A stretch of DNA of 64,000 nucleotides from Sphingorhabdus wooponensis (GCF_003933235.1 NZ_RWJI01000002.1:330000-393999), one strand, 5' to 3'; shown: positions 1 to 8,938, counted from the stretch's first letter. The notes: generated by a model not told the origin, from the sequence alone. Numbers and translations are program-made.

Positions 1-1133
1 AATGGCACTGGAACCTGTCCGATGAAGCCCGGTGCGTTGACCGGGAAGCCCGTCAAAGATGCAGTCGTTGCAAAGCACTTGTTCTGGACTGCAAGGTTTG
101 TTGCGTTCGAAGGCGCGCCCAGCGCTGGTGAAATATAACGTGCGAAATCAGCCGAGGTGCCGTCGGCCGTCAGGCTTTGGTCAACATCTGCATACAAAGC
201 CCACGCGGTGAGCCGCGTTGAACCAAAGTCATGATCGATCTTCGCCGAAAGGTCGATCGAACGCTGGTCGTTCGTCGGACGGATGTTGCTGTAGTAACGC
301 AGTTCGTGTGCATCGACGTCTTCGAAGAATGCGCCGCCAAATGCTTCGATATGAAATACCGAGTTGAAGTTAATCGACGCACCGGAAAACTTGGAATAGC
401 GTGCTTTTACATCAAGTTCAGTCGCATCGCCCAGTTGCGCCATAAAGCGGCCGTCGATGGAGTAGACTTCCTGATCATCGACCACCTTTTGATCGAGATA
501 CAAATTGCGGTAAAAACCGTCCGTGCTGCGGTAGTTGCCCGACAGAACGAAGCCTGCATTATCGCCCAACGGCGATGAAATGTAGGCCGATCCTTCCATC
601 GTTTTTTCATTAGCGTAGCTGAGCTTCACTGCGCCTTCGAGGACATCGCCTGGCTTCACTGTCGATACGACGATTGCGCCAGCAGCAGCGTTGCGACCAT
701 AAATGGCGCCTTGCGGGCCCTTCAATATTTCGATCTGGCGCAGCGTGCCTTGCGTTTGGTTGAGCTGCGCGGTGTTTGTCTTCAAGATGCCGTCAACAAC
801 AAGAGCGACGGAGCTTTCCGCGTCGCGCGCGCCGTTAATCCCGCGGATGTTGATTTGGGTATCACCGGCTTCGGCCGTTCCCGTTACGATTGTTACGCCG
901 GGTGTAAGCTGAGCAAAGCCTTGCGCATTGTCTGCGCCGGTTTTTGCAAGCGATTCGGCATCAATGACGGATACAGAAGCTGGGACGTCCACGAGCCGTT
1001 CATTCTGACGACGCGCGGTTACGATGATTTCTTCAGCTTCAACGCCCTCTTCGGCCGTCTGTGCGAAAGCCGTGGTCGGAACTAAAACACTGACTGCTAT
1101 CGATGATAGGAGTGCACTTTTCCCAATACGCAT
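1..1133 (-). CDS. TonB-dependent outer-membrane receptor, N-terminal part (cut by window edge)
   Basis: The reading frame is open from an ATG at 1133 to the left edge, giving 377 residues of a receptor whose barrel continues outside the window. The start has a purine-rich stretch (GGGGAGTAAGG) just upstream. A signal peptide of about 25 residues ends in AFAQ, followed by a TonB-box-like EEIIVTARRQNE and a plug domain with the typical INIRGING, EILKGPQGAIYGRNAAAGA and later barrel strands. Receptors of this family import large or scarce substrates across the outer membrane using TonB-ExbBD energy. It is divergent from the GntR regulator and the hydantoinase-type operon, so it probably brings in that operon's substrate; this is inference from position. 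The substrate cannot be read from sequence. Confidence 0.93.
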   Translation of the reverse strand, partial: MRIGKSALLSSIAVSVLVPTTAFAQTAEEGVEAEEIIVTARRQNERLVDVPASVSVIDAESLAKTGADNAQGFAQLTPGVTIVTGTAEAGDTQINIRGINGARDAESSVALVVDGILKTNTAQLNQTQGTLRQIEILKGPQGAIYGRNAAAGAIVVSTVKPGDVLEGAVKLSYANEKTMEGSAYISSPLGDNAGFVLSGNYRSTDGFYRNLYLDQKVVDDQEVYSIDGRFMAQLGDATELDVKARYSKFSGASINFNSVFHIEAFGGAFFEDVDAHELRYYSNIRPTNDQRSIDLSAKIDHDFGSTRLTAWALYADVDQSLTADGTSADFARYISPALGAPSNATNLAVQNKCFATTASLTGFPVNAPGFIGQVPVP

Positions 1134-1181
1134 GTAACCTTACTCCCCTAGTTTTCCAATTATTGCTTTGGAATGAGCTTA

Positions 1182-1191
1182 TTGTATACAA
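1182..1191. promoter_or_regulatory. Candidate GntR/FCD operator, copy 1 (TTGTATACAA)
   Basis: This perfect 10-bp palindrome lies between the divergent TonB receptor and the GntR gene, 30 bp before the preferred regulator start. It fits the general FadR-subfamily operator pattern (t-n-GT-n-n-n-AC-n-a). A second identical copy is at 1909-1918, so one regulator could control receptor, itself and the catabolic operon. Confidence 0.6.
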
Positions 1192-1221
1192 ATGGCATTC
1201 GTCAAGAGGAGCGTTACACTA

Positions 1222-1896
1222 ATGTCCCGGGCATCGGAACGAGCATATAATCACATACGCAGCATGATTTTGTCCGGCGAATTACAGCCCGGGTCTCAAA
1301 TTCGTGAGGAAGCGCTTGCTGAATTATGCGGGGTTTCACGCACGCCCGTGCGTGATTCTCTTCGGCGACTTGAGGCGGAAATGTTCATTCGGCGAAACGA
1401 CTCGCAGCGGAGTTTTGTGGCAGATTGGTCGCTGGATGATCTGGAAGATGCTTTCCAGTTGCGCGCTATGCTGGAGGCGCATGCGGCAAAACGCGCAGCG
1501 AGCCGGATTACCCGTGAGCAATTGAAGCGGCTTCGTCTGCACAATGCTCAGCTGAAGCAGGCAATCGATATTCCGAATCCCGATGTACCAAAATTTTTGG
1601 ATCACAACCGGCAGTTCCATGCAATTATCGTTGCGGCTGCCGCATCCGAGCGACTTGCCAGCATGCTTGGGCAGGTTACCGAACAACCGGTGGTCTTGCG
1701 CACTGCGCGACAATATGACGCAGAAAATCTGCGCCGTTCGCACCACGAGCATGACGAATTGCTTATCGCGTTTGACAATCGTGATGGTGAGTGGGCTGCG
1801 GCCGTAATGACTGGCCATATCCGGCGCGCATTCCATGCCTATGCGGAAGCGCATTCGACCGATACGGAAATTCGAAAGTCGAATTTGGCTGCATAA
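1222..1896 (+). CDS. GntR-family transcriptional regulator, FCD (FadR/VanR-type) subfamily
   Basis: The 224-residue protein has an N-terminal winged helix-turn-helix (about residues 1-70, recognition segment GVSRTPVRDSLRRLEAEM at 37-54) and a C-terminal FCD helical domain. Histidines expected to bind metal or ligand are visible in DHNRQFH (H133), HEHDEL (H177) and GHIRR (H199). An in-frame ATG at 1192 would add 10 residues, but it has no Shine-Dalgarno; the ATG at 1222 has AGAGGAG upstream and starts directly at the HTH domain. Such proteins usually repress catabolic genes and are released by a pathway intermediate. Identical palindromes flank the gene, and the next five genes on the same strand are the likely regulon together with the divergent TonB receptor. 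Confidence 0.92.
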   Translation: MSRASERAYNHIRSMILSGELQPGSQIREEALAELCGVSRTPVRDSLRRLEAEMFIRRNDSQRSFVADWSLDDLEDAFQLRAMLEAHAAKRAASRITREQLKRLRLHNAQLKQAIDIPNPDVPKFLDHNRQFHAIIVAAAASERLASMLGQVTEQPVVLRTARQYDAENLRRSHHEHDELLIAFDNRDGEWAAAVMTGHIRRAFHAYAEAHSTDTEIRKSNLAA

Positions 1897-1908
1897 TCCT
1901 ATTTTATT

Positions 1909-1918
1909 TTGTATACAA
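1909..1918. promoter_or_regulatory. Candidate GntR/FCD operator, copy 2 (TTGTATACAA)
   Basis: The second perfect copy of the palindrome is in the 38-bp gap between the regulator stop and the lyase gene, 20 bp before the lyase ATG. Its place suggests direct control of the catabolic operon promoter. Confidence 0.6.
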
Positions 1919-1937
1919 TTATGCCATTTAAGGTGTG

Positions 1938-2849
1938 ATGAGCATTTCTGACTTTATTGAGTTTGTCGAAGTTGGACCCCGCGATGGCCTTCAAAATGAG
2001 GCTGTATTGGTTTCGACAGAGAATAAGCTGGCGCTGATAAACAGGGCCATCGACGCCGGCGCGCGTCGTATTGAGGTGACCAGTTTTGTGAACCCAAAGC
2101 GCGTTCCTCAAATGGCGGACGCAGAAGACGTCTGTGCCGGTCTGCCGGACCGCAACGACGTCACGTTTATTGGCTTGGTCATGAACTTGCGTGGCGCAGA
2201 GCGGGCCATTGCTTCTGGAAAAATTGACCAGCTCGGTGCGGTATCGGTTGCAACCGATACCTTTGCGATGGCCAATCAAGGTCAAAGCAGCAATGAATCG
2301 GTCGAAGCTGCAAAGGCCATTATCACGCTTGCGCAGTCCGAAGGACGCACGGCGCAATGCACGATTGCTGCGTCCTTTGGTTGTCCATTCGAAGGTGAAG
2401 TGGCGGACAAGCGCGTAATCGAAATGGCGGTCGCCATTGCCGAGGCTGGCGCCGTAGAAATCGCGTTGGCGGATACTATTGGTGTTGGAAACCCAGCACA
2501 TGTTGCGCGGCTCGTGGAACACATTCGCAGGGAGGTTAACCCGCTTCCTGTCCGGGTGCATTTCCATAACACACGGAACACAGGCCTCGCGAACGTATGG
2601 GCCGCTGTTGGCGCTGGCGCGAGCGTCGTAGATGCCTCGCTAGGCGGACTTGGCGGATGTCCATTCGCGCCGGGTGCAGCCGGAAACGTGCCCAGCGAAG
2701 ACGTCGTCTACATGCTTGAGCGCGCAGGCGTCCGCACAGGAATGAATTTACAGAGTTTGATTGAGGCCAGCAATTGGCTTTCAGAAATTATGGGCAGGAA
2801 ATTGCCCGGCATGGTGGCGCAATCGCCATCATTTCCAAAAGCAGCGTGA
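1938..2849 (+). CDS. Hydroxymethylglutaryl-CoA lyase-like enzyme (DRE-TIM family)
   Basis: This 303-residue protein has the HMG-CoA lyase frame: GPRDGLQNE at 13-21 (catalytic Arg15/Asp16 region), metal-binding HFH at 208-210, and the signature GLGGCPFAPGAAGN around 238-250 with Cys241. Family members make a retro-aldol/retro-Claisen cut, for example HMG-CoA to acetoacetate and acetyl-CoA. After the second metal histidine the usual Asp of HxHDT is Asn (HFHNT), so the substrate may differ from HMG-CoA. A GTG lies one codon earlier at 1935; ATG 1938 is taken as the start. It is the first gene of the hyuAB operon, and HyuA starts 10 bp after its stop. It probably performs the final C-C cleavage of a CoA ester made by the downstream CoA-transferase (inference). 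Confidence 0.85.
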   Translation: MSISDFIEFVEVGPRDGLQNEAVLVSTENKLALINRAIDAGARRIEVTSFVNPKRVPQMADAEDVCAGLPDRNDVTFIGLVMNLRGAERAIASGKIDQLGAVSVATDTFAMANQGQSSNESVEAAKAIITLAQSEGRTAQCTIAASFGCPFEGEVADKRVIEMAVAIAEAGAVEIALADTIGVGNPAHVARLVEHIRREVNPLPVRVHFHNTRNTGLANVWAAVGAGASVVDASLGGLGGCPFAPGAAGNVPSEDVVYMLERAGVRTGMNLQSLIEASNWLSEIMGRKLPGMVAQSPSFPKAA

Positions 2850-2859
2850 GGAGAGTTTA

Positions 2860-4908
2860 ATGGGGTATCGTTTGGGCGTGGATGTCGGCGGGACTTTTAC
2901 CGACCTGTTGCTGTTCAATGCAGAGACTGGCGCGTTTTGGAGGCACAAAACGCCGTCGACGCCGCATGACAGCAGCGAGGGCATTTTGAACGGCGTCAAC
3001 GCGATTTGCGCGAACGCTGGCGTAGATGCGGCAGGCATCGAATATTTTCTCCATGGAACCACGGTGGCGACCAATGCTGTGCTTGAAGGTAAAGGCGCGC
3101 GCGTCGGCCTGATCGTCACGGAAGGATATCGCGATATCATGCAGATCGCCCGGTCTTATGTGCCCGGCGGTCTTGCCGCATGGATTATCTGGCCCAAGCC
3201 AACGCCATTGGCCGCTTTGGAAGATACGGTCACTGTCGGCGGCCGCATGAACGCACAAGGCGAAGAAGTTCGCCCCTTGGATATAGCCTCGGCAAAAACG
3301 GCTCTGAATTATCTGAAAGAGCAGGGCGTCGAAGCGATTACTGTTAGCTTTATGAACGCTTACACCAATGGCGCGCATGAAAAGCAGGTTGGCGATCTCG
3401 CGCGTGAAATGATGCCGAATGTTCCGGTATCGCTCAGCCATGAAGTTCTTCCGGAAATGCAGGAATATGAGCGGACACTGACAACCGTTGCGAACGCCGC
3501 GGTCCGTCCGGTGGTCGGCAAATATATCTCCAATCTGCGGAGCAAGTTGGCTGACGCTGGCTTTAGCGGCAAACTGTCATTGTTGCGGTCCGATGGTGGA
3601 TTGATGTCCGCGCAAAAAGCGCAGGAGCATCCCGTCGACATTTTGATGTCGGGTCCAGCGGGTGGCGTGACCGGCGCGCTTTGGGTCGGTAAAAACGCAG
3701 GTATCAAGAATATCCTGACGCTTGATGTCGGCGGTACGTCGACCGATGTCGCGCTCATCGAAAATCTCGAACCACGCCGCGTGCGTACGACCGAGGTCGG
3801 CCATTTGGCGGTGCGGGCGTCATCGCTTGATGTCAAAACCGTTGGTGCAGGTGGCGGCTCGATCGCTTATGTACCTGAATTGACCAAGGCCTTGCGCGTT
3901 GGTCCGCAGTCGGCTGGCGCTGTTCCGGGGCCAGTTGCTTATGGCAAGGGTGGCGAAGCGCCAACCGTGACCGACGCCAATGTGGTATTGGGCTATCTTC
4001 CCGAGAACCTGTTGGGTGGAACGTTCCAGCTTGACCGCGAGGGCGCGAAAAAGGCGGTGCAGACCATCGCTGACGCGCTCGGCATTGATCTGATGGCGGC
4101 TGCGCGCGGCATCATTGATATTGTGAACGAAAATATGTTCGGCGCGCTGCGCATGATTTCGGTTCAGCAGGGTTATGACCCACGGCATTTTGCCCTGATG
4201 GGCTTTGGCGGGGCGGGACCCTTGCACGTGAACGCCGTTGCACGGTTGATGGGCAGCTGGCCTGCCGTGTCACCCGTTTCGCCAGGCGTATTATGCGCAT
4301 TGGGTGATGCCACGACGCGGATGCGTACAGAAACCGCGCGCAGCTTTTCCCGGCTGGCGACAACAACCGACGCGTCCGAGCTCATCGCTATTTTGAAAGA
4401 AATGGCAGAGCAGACGCGCGCGCAGTTGCAGTCAGATGGCATCAACGATGCGGACATCACCAGCGAGTTCGAAATTGACGTCCGCTATGCCGGGCAAGCA
4501 TTTGAAGTGCCGTTGACGATTACGCCCGACGTTCTGGAGCGTGATGGCGTTGCGGGCATTCTGGCACGCTTCGACGAGGAACATCTGCGGTTGTTCACCT
4601 TTAACATGGATACGCCGCACGAAATCGTGAACTTGCGTGCCGTTGCCTTGGGGCAGCCGCTCGACTTGCCAGCGGCAGAATTGCCCAAGGGCGATGGAAA
4701 CCCCGCAGCGGCCAAAATGCGCGACCATGTTTTGTGGATGGACGGCAAAGAACAGGCTGCGGTCATCTATGACCGATCAAAGCTGCGGCAGGGGGATGTC
4801 ATTCCTGGCCCGGCCATTGTCGTCGAAATGGATTCGACCACACTTATCGAAACTGGCTGCGTCGCAATCGTCGACAAGGTCGGCAATATCCTGATCAATC
4901 TGGCTTGA
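2860..4908 (+). CDS. hyuA: Hydantoinase/oxoprolinase family protein, subunit A (HyuA)
   Basis: The 682-residue product starts at an ATG with GAGGAGAG upstream; a longer frame reaching into the lyase gene has no support. It shows the ASKHA-type phosphate loop GVDVGGTFTD at 6-15, the SGPAGGVTGA and DVGGTSTDVA motifs of the central nucleotide-binding domain, GAGGGSIA, and GFGGAGPLH. HyuA proteins are ATP-dependent subunits that act with HyuB on N-methylhydantoin or 5-oxoproline; relatives are subunits of acetone and acetophenone carboxylases. Length and motif order match the complete family. It is followed after 13 bp by HyuB. Whether this pair opens a lactam/imide ring or carboxylates a ketone cannot be decided from sequence. 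Confidence 0.93.
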   Translation: MGYRLGVDVGGTFTDLLLFNAETGAFWRHKTPSTPHDSSEGILNGVNAICANAGVDAAGIEYFLHGTTVATNAVLEGKGARVGLIVTEGYRDIMQIARSYVPGGLAAWIIWPKPTPLAALEDTVTVGGRMNAQGEEVRPLDIASAKTALNYLKEQGVEAITVSFMNAYTNGAHEKQVGDLAREMMPNVPVSLSHEVLPEMQEYERTLTTVANAAVRPVVGKYISNLRSKLADAGFSGKLSLLRSDGGLMSAQKAQEHPVDILMSGPAGGVTGALWVGKNAGIKNILTLDVGGTSTDVALIENLEPRRVRTTEVGHLAVRASSLDVKTVGAGGGSIAYVPELTKALRVGPQSAGAVPGPVAYGKGGEAPTVTDANVVLGYLPENLLGGTFQLDREGAKKAVQTIADALGIDLMAAARGIIDIVNENMFGALRMISVQQGYDPRHFALMGFGGAGPLHVNAVARLMGSWPAVSPVSPGVLCALGDATTRMRTETARSFSRLATTTDASELIAILKEMAEQTRAQLQSDGINDADITSEFEIDVRYAGQAFEVPLTITPDVLERDGVAGILARFDEEHLRLFTFNMDTPHEIVNLRAVALGQPLDLPAAELPKGDGNPAAAKMRDHVLWMDGKEQAAVIYDRSKLRQGDVIPGPAIVVEMDSTTLIETGCVAIVDKVGNILINLA

Positions 4909-4921
4909 GGAGGCGAACGAC

Positions 4922-6796
4922 ATGCCCGCCCAAATCATTCAAACGAACAACACTCCCTTCAACAAGATCGCTATCGATCCGGTAACGCTCGACATCATCG
5001 AAAACGCGCTGCGTAATGCCCGCATCGAAATGGATGCAACGCTGGTGCGCACAGCCATGTCCCCCGGCATTCGCGAACAAGGCGATGCATTCCCCTTGAT
5101 CGCGGACCACACTGGCAAGATGATTGTCGGCCAATTTGGCAGCTTCATCGGCGGCTTCCTCGATAACTTCGAAGGAACACTCGAAGACGGCGACATGATT
5201 TTCTTGTCCGACCCATATTCCTGCGCAGGCGCGGTTAGCCATTCCAACGACTGGCTCGTACTCTTGCCCGTGTTCAAAGACGGGCGTTTGATCGCCTTTA
5301 CGTCAATGTTTGGTCACCAGTCCGACATCGGCGGCAAAGTCGTCGGTTCGATGCCCATCAACGCCCGTTCGATTTTTGAAGAAGGCGTCCGCATTCCGCC
5401 CGTCAAAATCTGGAAAAAGGGTGAATATAATGACGATCTGATGAAGCTCGTCATGCACCAAACCCGCAAGCCCGATTGGTGTCAGGCGGATTTGAACGCA
5501 CTTATCGCTTCATGCCGGGTCGCCGCACGCCGCGTCATCGAAATGGCTGCCCGCTTTGGTGATGATGTCTATATCTCGGCAACGCAGGAGCTGCTGGCCC
5601 GCAACCATCGCGCCATGAAATCGCTCATCGCCATGGCCATTGGCGAAGAACCGGTCAGCTTCGAAGATTATATCTGCGATGACGGTATGGGCGCTGGCCC
5701 GTATAAAATTAAGTGCACCATGTGGCGCGAAGGCGAAAAGGTTGTACTCGATTTTGCCGGTACGGACCCGCAAAGTCAGGCTTCCATCAACTTTCTCCTG
5801 AACGAAAACATGTTCAAAATGTTCTTTGGCATTTACATGATCATGGTCTTTGATCCGCAGATTTTGTTCAACGATGGCTTTTATGATTTGATCGATGTCC
5901 GCATTCCGGACGGCTCACTTCTCAAGCCGAAATTTCCAGCAGCGCTCTCTGGTCGCACCCATGCGCTGGGCCGCATTTTCGACATTTTAGGTGGCCTTTT
6001 GGGACAAAAAACACCGGAATTCCTGAATGCGGCGGGTTTTTCCTCAAGCCCCCATGTCTTTTATTCAGGCAATGATAAAAAGGGTGATTGGTTCCAACTG
6101 TTCCAGATCGGCTTTGGCGGAATTCCTGGACGTCCGATGGGCGATGGGCCAGACGGCCACTCGCTGTGGCCGGGCTTTACCAATGTGCCCAACGAATTTC
6201 TGGAGCGGTATTTCCCGCTGCTGATCGAACGTTATGAAACCGAACCCGACAGCGGCGGCGCTGGTCTGCATCGCGGCGGCAACGGTATCCACATGACCTA
6301 CCGTTTTCTGGCAGCAGGCACGATATCGATCCATGATGACCGCTGGTTCGTTCCACCATGGGGCGTCAATGGCGGTGAACCGGGCAAGCGCGCACGCAAG
6401 ATTCTCGAAAAAGCTGACGGCACTTCGCAGATCATCGGCAACAAGGTTGAGGACGTGCATGTCGAAGAGGGCGATCAATTGCACTTCATCACCTGGGGCG
6501 GCGGCGGCTGGGGCGATGCGCTTGATCGCGACCCCGCGTTGGTTGGCAAAGAAATCGTCCAAGGGCTTGTCACTGTCGAAGGTGCAAAAGCTTATGGCGT
6601 CATTGCTAACGCAAATGGCGACGTTGATGCCGATGCTACCGAAACATTGCGCAGCCGTTTACGGCAAGAGCGTGGTGAGCTTCCCTTGTTCAATTACGGA
6701 CCCGGCATTGAAGCCTTGCGGGCCAATTGCGAGGCCGAAACAGGCTTGAAGGCACCGGTTCAGCCCGTCTGGACCACGCTGGAGGCAGCCGAGTGA
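4922..6796 (+). CDS. hyuB: Hydantoinase/oxoprolinase family protein, subunit B (HyuB)
   Basis: This 624-residue protein is a full-length HyuB. It has the family opening (DPVTLDIIENALRNA near residue 20), the EQGDAFPLI and GHQSDIGG motifs, ALSGRTHALGR in the middle, and PPWGVNGGEPGK with a glycine-rich TWGGGGWGD near residues 510-535. GAGGAGG precedes its ATG. HyuB works as the partner of HyuA in an ATP-dependent cyclic amide hydrolase or related carboxylase complex in the cytoplasm. Its stop overlaps the GTG start of the next gene, so translation of HyuB and the CoA-transferase is probably coupled. Confidence 0.93.
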   Translation: MPAQIIQTNNTPFNKIAIDPVTLDIIENALRNARIEMDATLVRTAMSPGIREQGDAFPLIADHTGKMIVGQFGSFIGGFLDNFEGTLEDGDMIFLSDPYSCAGAVSHSNDWLVLLPVFKDGRLIAFTSMFGHQSDIGGKVVGSMPINARSIFEEGVRIPPVKIWKKGEYNDDLMKLVMHQTRKPDWCQADLNALIASCRVAARRVIEMAARFGDDVYISATQELLARNHRAMKSLIAMAIGEEPVSFEDYICDDGMGAGPYKIKCTMWREGEKVVLDFAGTDPQSQASINFLLNENMFKMFFGIYMIMVFDPQILFNDGFYDLIDVRIPDGSLLKPKFPAALSGRTHALGRIFDILGGLLGQKTPEFLNAAGFSSSPHVFYSGNDKKGDWFQLFQIGFGGIPGRPMGDGPDGHSLWPGFTNVPNEFLERYFPLLIERYETEPDSGGAGLHRGGNGIHMTYRFLAAGTISIHDDRWFVPPWGVNGGEPGKRARKILEKADGTSQIIGNKVEDVHVEEGDQLHFITWGGGGWGDALDRDPALVGKEIVQGLVTVEGAKAYGVIANANGDVDADATETLRSRLRQERGELPLFNYGPGIEALRANCEAETGLKAPVQPVWTTLEAAE

Positions 6797-7974
6797 GTGC
6801 ACTTAAGGGGTTACGTGTAGTTGAACTCGGGCAGTTACTGGCTGGACCGTTTTGCGGACAATTGCTCGGTGATATGGGTGCAGAGGTTATCAAGGTCGAG
6901 CCCCCGGGCGCGGGCGACCCCATGCGCGTGTGGGGCCAAGGCGAAGAAAAGGTGCAATGGGAAGTCATTGCACGAAACAAGAAATCTGTTTCGGCCAATT
7001 TGCGGATTCCCGAAGGGCAGGCGCTGGTCCGTCAATTGATTGGCAAAGCCGATATTTTGGTCGAGAATTTCAAACCCGGCACGATGGAAAAATGGGGTTT
7101 TTCTCCAGAAGCGCTTTTGGCCGAACATCCCGGCCTCATCATCGCGCGCATGTCGGGCTACGGCCAGACGGGCCCATATTCAGACCGCGCAGGCTTTGGC
7201 GGCATTGGCGAAGCGATGGGTGGCTGGCGCTATATTGTGGGTGAACCTGACCGCTCGCCAAGCCGGATGGGCATTTCCATCGGTGATACGTTGACCGCCA
7301 CATATGGTTGCATGGGCGTTCTTGCCGCACTGCATCATCGCAGCGTGACGGGCCATGGCCAAGTTATCGATGCCGCGCTGTATGAAAGCGTGTTGCAAGT
7401 CATGGAGGGGCTGGTCCCCGAATATGACCACAGCGGCTTTATTCGCGAACGCTCCGGCTCAATCCTTCCCGGTATCGCGCCATCTAACGTCTATATTTGC
7501 AAGGACGGGGAATATATGATTGGCGCGAACAAAGACTCGCTGTGGCAAAGGTTGGCAGAAGCTATGGGCATGCCTGACCTTGGAACCGACCCGCGGTTCG
7601 CAACGCATCTTGCACGCGGTCACAACCAGTTTGAGCTTGATGACATTATCAATGCCTGGGCGGCCACGCTGACCGTTGATGAAGTCGACGCGTTGATGAT
7701 TGCATATTCCATTCCAGCCGGACGCGTATACCGCGCGCCAGAGATGCTGGAGGATCCACATTTTCAAGCACGTGAAGCGATTATCGAGGTCGAAACCGAG
7801 CGTTATGGCAAGCTGAAAATGCAGGGTGCCTTTCCGAAGATGTCGGCGACACCCAGCAGCGTTCGTTCACCAGCGCCGTCGATTGTCGGCCAACATAATG
7901 CCGAAATATATGGCGGCTTGTTGGGAATGGATATTGCGGAGTTGGATCAGCTGAAGGCGGCTGGTGCAATCTGA
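6793..7974 (+). CDS. Class III CoA-transferase (CaiB/BaiF family)
   Basis: The 393-residue frame begins at a GTG that overlaps the HyuB stop (GTGA); upstream in-frame ATG codons lie inside HyuB. The N terminus (LKGLRVVELGQLLAGPFCG) and EVIKVEPPGAGDP are typical. Asp165 in SIGDTLTATYG is at the place of the catalytic Asp that forms the acyl-anhydride in formyl-CoA transferase. These enzymes move CoA between carboxylic acids without free intermediates. In this operon the enzyme probably activates the acid released by HyuAB so that the HMG-CoA-lyase-like protein can cleave it. Donor and acceptor are unknown. Confidence 0.93.
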   Translation: MSALKGLRVVELGQLLAGPFCGQLLGDMGAEVIKVEPPGAGDPMRVWGQGEEKVQWEVIARNKKSVSANLRIPEGQALVRQLIGKADILVENFKPGTMEKWGFSPEALLAEHPGLIIARMSGYGQTGPYSDRAGFGGIGEAMGGWRYIVGEPDRSPSRMGISIGDTLTATYGCMGVLAALHHRSVTGHGQVIDAALYESVLQVMEGLVPEYDHSGFIRERSGSILPGIAPSNVYICKDGEYMIGANKDSLWQRLAEAMGMPDLGTDPRFATHLARGHNQFELDDIINAWAATLTVDEVDALMIAYSIPAGRVYRAPEMLEDPHFQAREAIIEVETERYGKLKMQGAFPKMSATPSSVRSPAPSIVGQHNAEIYGGLLGMDIAELDQLKAAGAI

Positions 7975-8615
7975 TGACGCAAAAGAATGACGATCTGACC
8001 GCGAATTATGTCGGCGCGTTCGACGGCCGTCTTTCTTTTGGCAAACGCCCGGCGCTTCTGATCGTCGATTTTGTTATGGCCTATCTGGACCCGGCATCGC
8101 CTTTATACGCTGGGGTTGAGGATGCGTTGGCCAGCAATGAACGTCTTTTGGCGGCTGCGCGGGCTGCCGGAATCCCGGTCTTCTTTACGAATGTCGTGTA
8201 TCAAGCAGATGGCGCAGACGGCGGTTTGTTCTACAAGAAAATCCCGTCGCTTCGGGTGTTTCTGGAAGGGTCGCCATTGGGGGCATTTCCTCCGTCGCTT
8301 CAACCGGTGGACGGCGAGCGCGTCATTTCAAAACAGTTCGCGTCGGCGTTTTTTGGGACATCACTTGCAGAGACGCTTTCCGAAGAAGGCATAGACACAT
8401 TGCTTATAACAGGACTGTCGACCTCAGGATGCGTGCGCGCCACGGCGCTGGACGCGCTGCAGTCCGGCTTTGCGCCTTTCGTCGTGCGTGAAGCCTGTGG
8501 CGACCGGCATCCGGCACCACATGAAGCCAATTTGTTCGACTTACAGGCCAAATATGCCGAGGTTGTTTCGGAACAAGAGGCGTGCGCACTTATATCGGCG
8601 AACGCAGAACTATAG
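7974..8615 (+). CDS. Isochorismatase-family hydrolase (N-carbamoylsarcosine amidase-like)
   Basis: This 213-residue protein starts with an ATG overlapping the CoA-transferase stop by one base. The catalytic triad is visible: Asp32 (LLIVDFVMAYLD), Lys120 (RVISKQFASAFFGT) and Cys153 (GLSTSGCVRATALDAL). With a Cys nucleophile it is an amidase-type member (N-carbamoylsarcosine amidase, nicotinamidase, maleamate amidase) and not an isochorismatase proper. In hydantoin routes such an enzyme removes the carbamoyl group after ring opening by HyuAB, so its place at the end of this operon supports cyclic amide breakdown. Last gene of the operon; no clear terminator follows directly. Confidence 0.9.
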   Translation: MTQKNDDLTANYVGAFDGRLSFGKRPALLIVDFVMAYLDPASPLYAGVEDALASNERLLAAARAAGIPVFFTNVVYQADGADGGLFYKKIPSLRVFLEGSPLGAFPPSLQPVDGERVISKQFASAFFGTSLAETLSEEGIDTLLITGLSTSGCVRATALDALQSGFAPFVVREACGDRHPAPHEANLFDLQAKYAEVVSEQEACALISANAEL

Positions 8616-8749
8616 CTGGGTTAGGGACAGAAGGTAGATATCAGCCATCTAAATTCTCAACCGACCATAAACCCGCCTACACGCAGAAACACCGAAGTAG
8701 TACGTGGTCTTGAAAAATGACTAGCAGCTTTCAGCGTTTAATTGCCAAG
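8616..8749. other. Intergenic stretch before the first long repeat
   Basis: No gene, RNA or clear regulatory signal was seen between the isochorismatase-like gene and the start of the 464-bp repeat. Confidence 0.5.
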
Positions 8750-8938
8750 AGCAGGCAGTCCCGTTCCGGCCCAAAATCTGCCACGGCACCTGATCAAGGA
8801 CGAAGACCGATTAGGCTTTCCGTCAAAACAGACTGTTCCAATTGGAACGCTGGCAAACGGTGTTCGACGCCAACGGCTCTTCCCGGGTAAATGTGACTTT
8901 TGTGGCGTTTGGGATTGGCGGACCAGTCCCAAAGCGTT

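Noticed and set aside
1899..2567. 222-codon minus-strand frame opposite the HMG-CoA-lyase-like gene
   Set aside because: It is a shadow of a gene with clear family motifs; no own motif or start signal.
2761..2859. N-terminal extension of HyuA into the lyase gene
   Set aside because: The region is coding in another frame, and the ATG at 2860 has a good ribosome site and starts at the conserved domain.
2857..3441. 194-codon minus-strand frame opposite hyuA
   Set aside because: Antisense to conserved HyuA motifs; composition is that of a mirror frame.
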